A stretch of 64,000 nt of DNA. Origin: Cryoendolithus antarcticus. Lineage: Eukaryota > Ascomycota > Dothideomycetes > Cladosporiales > Cladosporiaceae. Shown one piece after another: positions 61,566-64,000 of the stretch. Under the pieces are notes generated by a model, which made no database searches, was not told where the DNA came from, and saw nothing but the letters and a program-made list of their open reading frames with translations. The position numbers and the translations under genes were made by a program. The stretch covers positions 434,001 to 498,000 of the forward strand of contig NAJO01000027.1 in the NCBI GenBank assembly GCA_002077065.1, read 5' to 3'. Position 1 is the stretch's first letter; each line of letters begins with the position of its first letter.

Positions 61566-61899
61566 GCTGCTGTCGCTTCTCTCAGCGTCTGAAGACCTCC
61601 TGTGCCTCTACAATGGGACCCAACGGAGCGAGTGGGCAGTTCATCGCTCGTGAGAGACGGGAGCGACGTTGATGCTCGCTGCATTATACAGCTCATAGGT
61701 GCGGTTGGTTGGCAAAACACTACCGCGTTTGGTCGGAACAGAAGCACTGGTCATGTTCCCAAATACTGGAGAATTGGAGGTCTGAGGAAGTCGTGTATTG
61801 GGGTTGTTGTTCAGCGCTGGACTGCATTCACAGCGCTTTGTTATGTACATATTACTTACACCCTCCTTGTGTTATGTCTATACAGTGGCTTTCCTCCCT
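61566..61899. other. Convergent spacer
   Basis: This lies between the stops of the epimerase (+) and dihydroorotate dehydrogenase (-). It probably holds 3' untranslated regions only. Confidence 0.45.
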
Positions 61900-63735
61900 T
61901 CAGCTCGTTGCTGAAGCAGGCTTTGTGCCCACGGCCTCCCTCATCTCCCTCTTCATCCTCGTAATCGTTCCAACGCCGCCATACATCATCGCAGTGTACA
62001 CCTGACAGACGGACGCTCCCGCGTTCAGGATCTGGAGGCATTGCTCGCCGGTCGTGATCCCTCCCGTGGCGAAGATGACTTTTGATGCTGGCTCAGATGG
62101 CTTGATCGCTGGACTGGGTGCACTCGTTGATGCGGGTGCGACCGATGACTTCGAGAGGGGCGACGTAGGTGGAGCCGACAGGTCTGAAGAAGTCGCTGCA
62201 TCGTTCGAGACCTCAGAGGCTTGTAGCTTCGCTGCTGACGACGCAAATGGTGTTTCAGGTATCTTGATGATGGGCTGCTTGCTAGCTGCTTCTGCTTCTG
62301 GTGTAAGAGGCTTCAGTCGCGCGGCATCGCGGGTTGTGCTGGCTTCCGCGGCGTCCATTGCGGGCTTCGTGGGAGTCGCAGCAGGCTTCTCTGCTGCTTG
62401 CTTCACAGGCGTTCGCTGTGCTGGTTTCGAAGATGCAGGCGTCGAATCATCTTTTGGCGGACCTTGATCGAGTCTTGCGCGATACCTCCCAACGAGCGCA
62501 AGCGTCCGCTCGAACATCTGTGGTCCTGAGTACCCGCCCATCTCAGTAAGTAGCTTCTCTTCGTGTGCGGGCATGATATAGCCTTTAGGTATCACATCTG
62601 GCCGCTTCTTCGTTGTGTTGCCAACGATCACTCCATCTACACCTGATGCCCAGACGGCTTGGCAAATGCCTGCGATCTGCTCATCCGAGTCCTCGTCCGG
62701 GCTGACTTTCACCATGACTGCTGGTCTCGTTCTCCGATCGGTCGACTGTGCTGCATCTACTACTGCCGACAGTATACTTGTAAGTGGGCCGACAGCCTGC
62801 AGGTCCCTCAGGCCAGGCGTGTTGGGTGACGACACATTGACGACAAGTATATCCGCGTATCTTGCCAATTGGTCGACGCAATACACGTAGTCTCTCGCTA
62901 TCGCCTCAATGTCACCGTCAGGTGTCGTCTTGTTCTTCGCCATCTGCACAGCCAGTAGCTTCCCTGGGATCAGGCTACCCGGTGGCACGCCAGTCTCGCC
63001 GTCCAACACCGCTCGCTCCCCATCTGGTCCCAAACCAAGTCCCAGACTTCGCGCAAACTCTCTGACACGTTGTCGCAAGTTTCTTGCAACATGATCCGCG
63101 CCTTTGCTGTTCAAGCCGTACCGATTGATCAGGGCGTTCTGACTGGGTAATCGGAACACCCGCGGCTTCGGGTTCCCTTCCTGTGGCAATGGTGTCGCAC
63201 CTCCAACTTCCACGATCGCAGGTCCCAGAGCGAACAGCGGCGAAGGTATCTCAGCATCCTTGTCGATTCCTGCGCTTGTTCCGATAGGATTGTCAAGAAC
63301 ATGCCCGAAAACCTCGACCCTCAGGTCGCCCCGCTCGGTGTCATTGTTCCCTCGTTCCCGGGGGTGAAGATTGAACGCAAAGAGCCCTTGTATGTAGGAT
63401 ACGCCTTTATGATGCGCTTCTTCAGGATCGTAGTGTATCAGGCGGAGAGAGGGTACAACAAGCCATTGGTGTATGCTTGCGCGTGTGTCTGTTATGTACA
63501 AGTAGCCAAATCCGAGTGTAACGAGTATTCCAGTGCCATATATGAGGTTCTTGAGTCTTGTCCCTGCAGAGCGCGCATCACCTGCTGCAGTTGATGCTTC
63601 TCGGCGGATACCCCAGCGCTGCGTGTGCTGAGATATAGGTATCCTGGTATGTTGACGGAGTAATCGCGACCTGTGAGAGACACTGGAGAGCGACAAGGTA
63701 GCTGGCAGGCGAACTAGGCGCTGAGAGCCCGCCAT
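61900..63735 (-). CDS. Mitochondrial dihydroorotate dehydrogenase (class 2) with large insertion
   Basis: Intronless, 611 residues from the ATG at 63735. Class 2 DHODH oxidises dihydroorotate to orotate at the inner mitochondrial membrane with ubiquinone, in pyrimidine synthesis. The N-terminal 55 residues are a basic targeting sequence, followed by a membrane helix (LIYGTGILVTLGFGYLYIT). The barrel shows FGHVLDNPIGTSAGIDKDAE, VEVGGATPLPQEGNPKPRVF, RYGLNSKGAD, and the catalytic-Ser motif VNVSSPNTPGLRDLQ. VMVKVSPDEDSDE and DGVIVGNTT follow. Between RYRARLDQ and KVIFATGGITTG lies a 127-residue Ala/Pro/Ser/Lys-rich insertion (about 425-551) that interrupts the last part of the barrel. The C-terminal flavin-phosphate segment continues as QILNAGASVCQVYTAMMYGG. 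The frame begins with a TTG upstream at 63744, so the ATG is preferred. Confidence 0.94.
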   Translation of the reverse strand: MAGSQRLVRLPATLSLSSVSHRSRLLRQHTRIPISQHTQRWGIRREASTAAGDARSAGTRLKNLIYGTGILVTLGFGYLYITDTRASIHQWLVVPSLRLIHYDPEEAHHKGVSYIQGLFAFNLHPRERGNNDTERGDLRVEVFGHVLDNPIGTSAGIDKDAEIPSPLFALGPAIVEVGGATPLPQEGNPKPRVFRLPSQNALINRYGLNSKGADHVARNLRQRVREFARSLGLGLGPDGERAVLDGETGVPPGSLIPGKLLAVQMAKNKTTPDGDIEAIARDYVYCVDQLARYADILVVNVSSPNTPGLRDLQAVGPLTSILSAVVDAAQSTDRRTRPAVMVKVSPDEDSDEQIAGICQAVWASGVDGVIVGNTTKKRPDVIPKGYIMPAHEEKLLTEMGGYSGPQMFERTLALVGRYRARLDQGPPKDDSTPASSKPAQRTPVKQAAEKPAATPTKPAMDAAEASTTRDAARLKPLTPEAEAASKQPIIKIPETPFASSAAKLQASEVSNDAATSSDLSAPPTSPLSKSSVAPASTSAPSPAIKPSEPASKVIFATGGITTGEQCLQILNAGASVCQVYTAMMYGGVGTITRMKREMREAVGTKPASATS

Positions 63736-64000
63736 GCCGCGCAATGGCTAATATCGGCCGGTAGTAGTATCTCAATGTGAGAGCTTCGAAGTTCGAGCTT
63801 CAATGCGCGAGTTGGCGCTGATTGGCAAGGCTGTGCCCGCCGCTAGCGGCTGTTGACGATTTTGCACCGTATTTTACCATCAACTATTCCTCCTCTACGA
63901 ACCCCAATAATCATTCTGATAGTTCTAGCTGGCATTTACTCAGCTGCCATAGCGAACACATTTCCCGTGATGGCATTGTCCTACGATCTCCTCAGGGAAT

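Overview
This window is nuclear DNA from a filamentous ascomycete (Pezizomycotina), probably a dothideomycete. The evidence is gene-dense eukaryotic sequence in which most genes are intact or interrupted by 41-90 nt introns (two are longer, about 70 and 200 nt) with GTRNGT-like donors and, in many, CTAAC/CTGAC-like branch points. Several families are typical of filamentous fungi: a CreA carbon-repression regulator, a Zn2Cys6 regulator, a LaeA-like methyltransferase and a Goodbye-NACHT STAND protein. There are no bacterial operons, rRNA or convincing tRNA genes, CRISPR arrays or intact transposons. The class-level placement is an inference from general resemblance.

Layout. 1.2-5.9 kb: a fungal orphan protein (+) and a five-exon Zn2Cys6 transcription factor (-). 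5.9-9.8 kb: gene-free. 9.8-18.3 kb: D-aminopeptidase-like S12 protein (-), eIF3g (+), a coiled-coil orphan (+), a membrane orphan (+) and a signal-peptide type I membrane orphan (+). 18.3-20.2 kb: gene-poor. 20.2-28.7 kb: divergent triosephosphate-isomerase paralogue (-), methylenetetrahydrofolate reductase (+), APC-family permease (+) and LaeA-like methyltransferase (-). 28.7-32.8 kb: gene-poor, with one weak small cysteine-rich secreted candidate. 32.8-43 kb: glucose-6-phosphate isomerase (+), NUP155/170 nucleoporin (-), AIM41 (+), an SR/KR-tailed cyclophilin (-) and KRR1 (+). 43.5-51.8 kb: a 1,505-residue Goodbye-NACHT-TPR-zinc-domain STAND protein (-), the AFG1 mitochondrial ATPase (+) and a CHIP-type TPR/U-box ligase (-). 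51.8-54.3 kb: gene-poor, with a possible ankyrin-like relic. 54.3-63.7 kb: CreA (+), a weak hypothetical (-), an ECM11-like protein (-), an F-box protein (+), NAD(P)HX epimerase (+) and mitochondrial dihydroorotate dehydrogenase with a 127-residue insertion (-).

How the genes work together. Most are dispersed housekeeping genes: glycolysis and sugar response (PGI1, CreA), one-carbon metabolism (MET13), pyrimidine synthesis (DHODH), NAD(P)H repair, translation and ribosome assembly (eIF3g, KRR1), nuclear pore, and protein quality control (AFG1, CHIP, cyclophilin). I see no biosynthetic cluster. Of the genes here, the STAND protein best fits a specialised, possibly immune-like system. Splice sites were chosen by reading consensus signals and keeping the reading frame and known domains intact. 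Start codons are the least certain part of each model.
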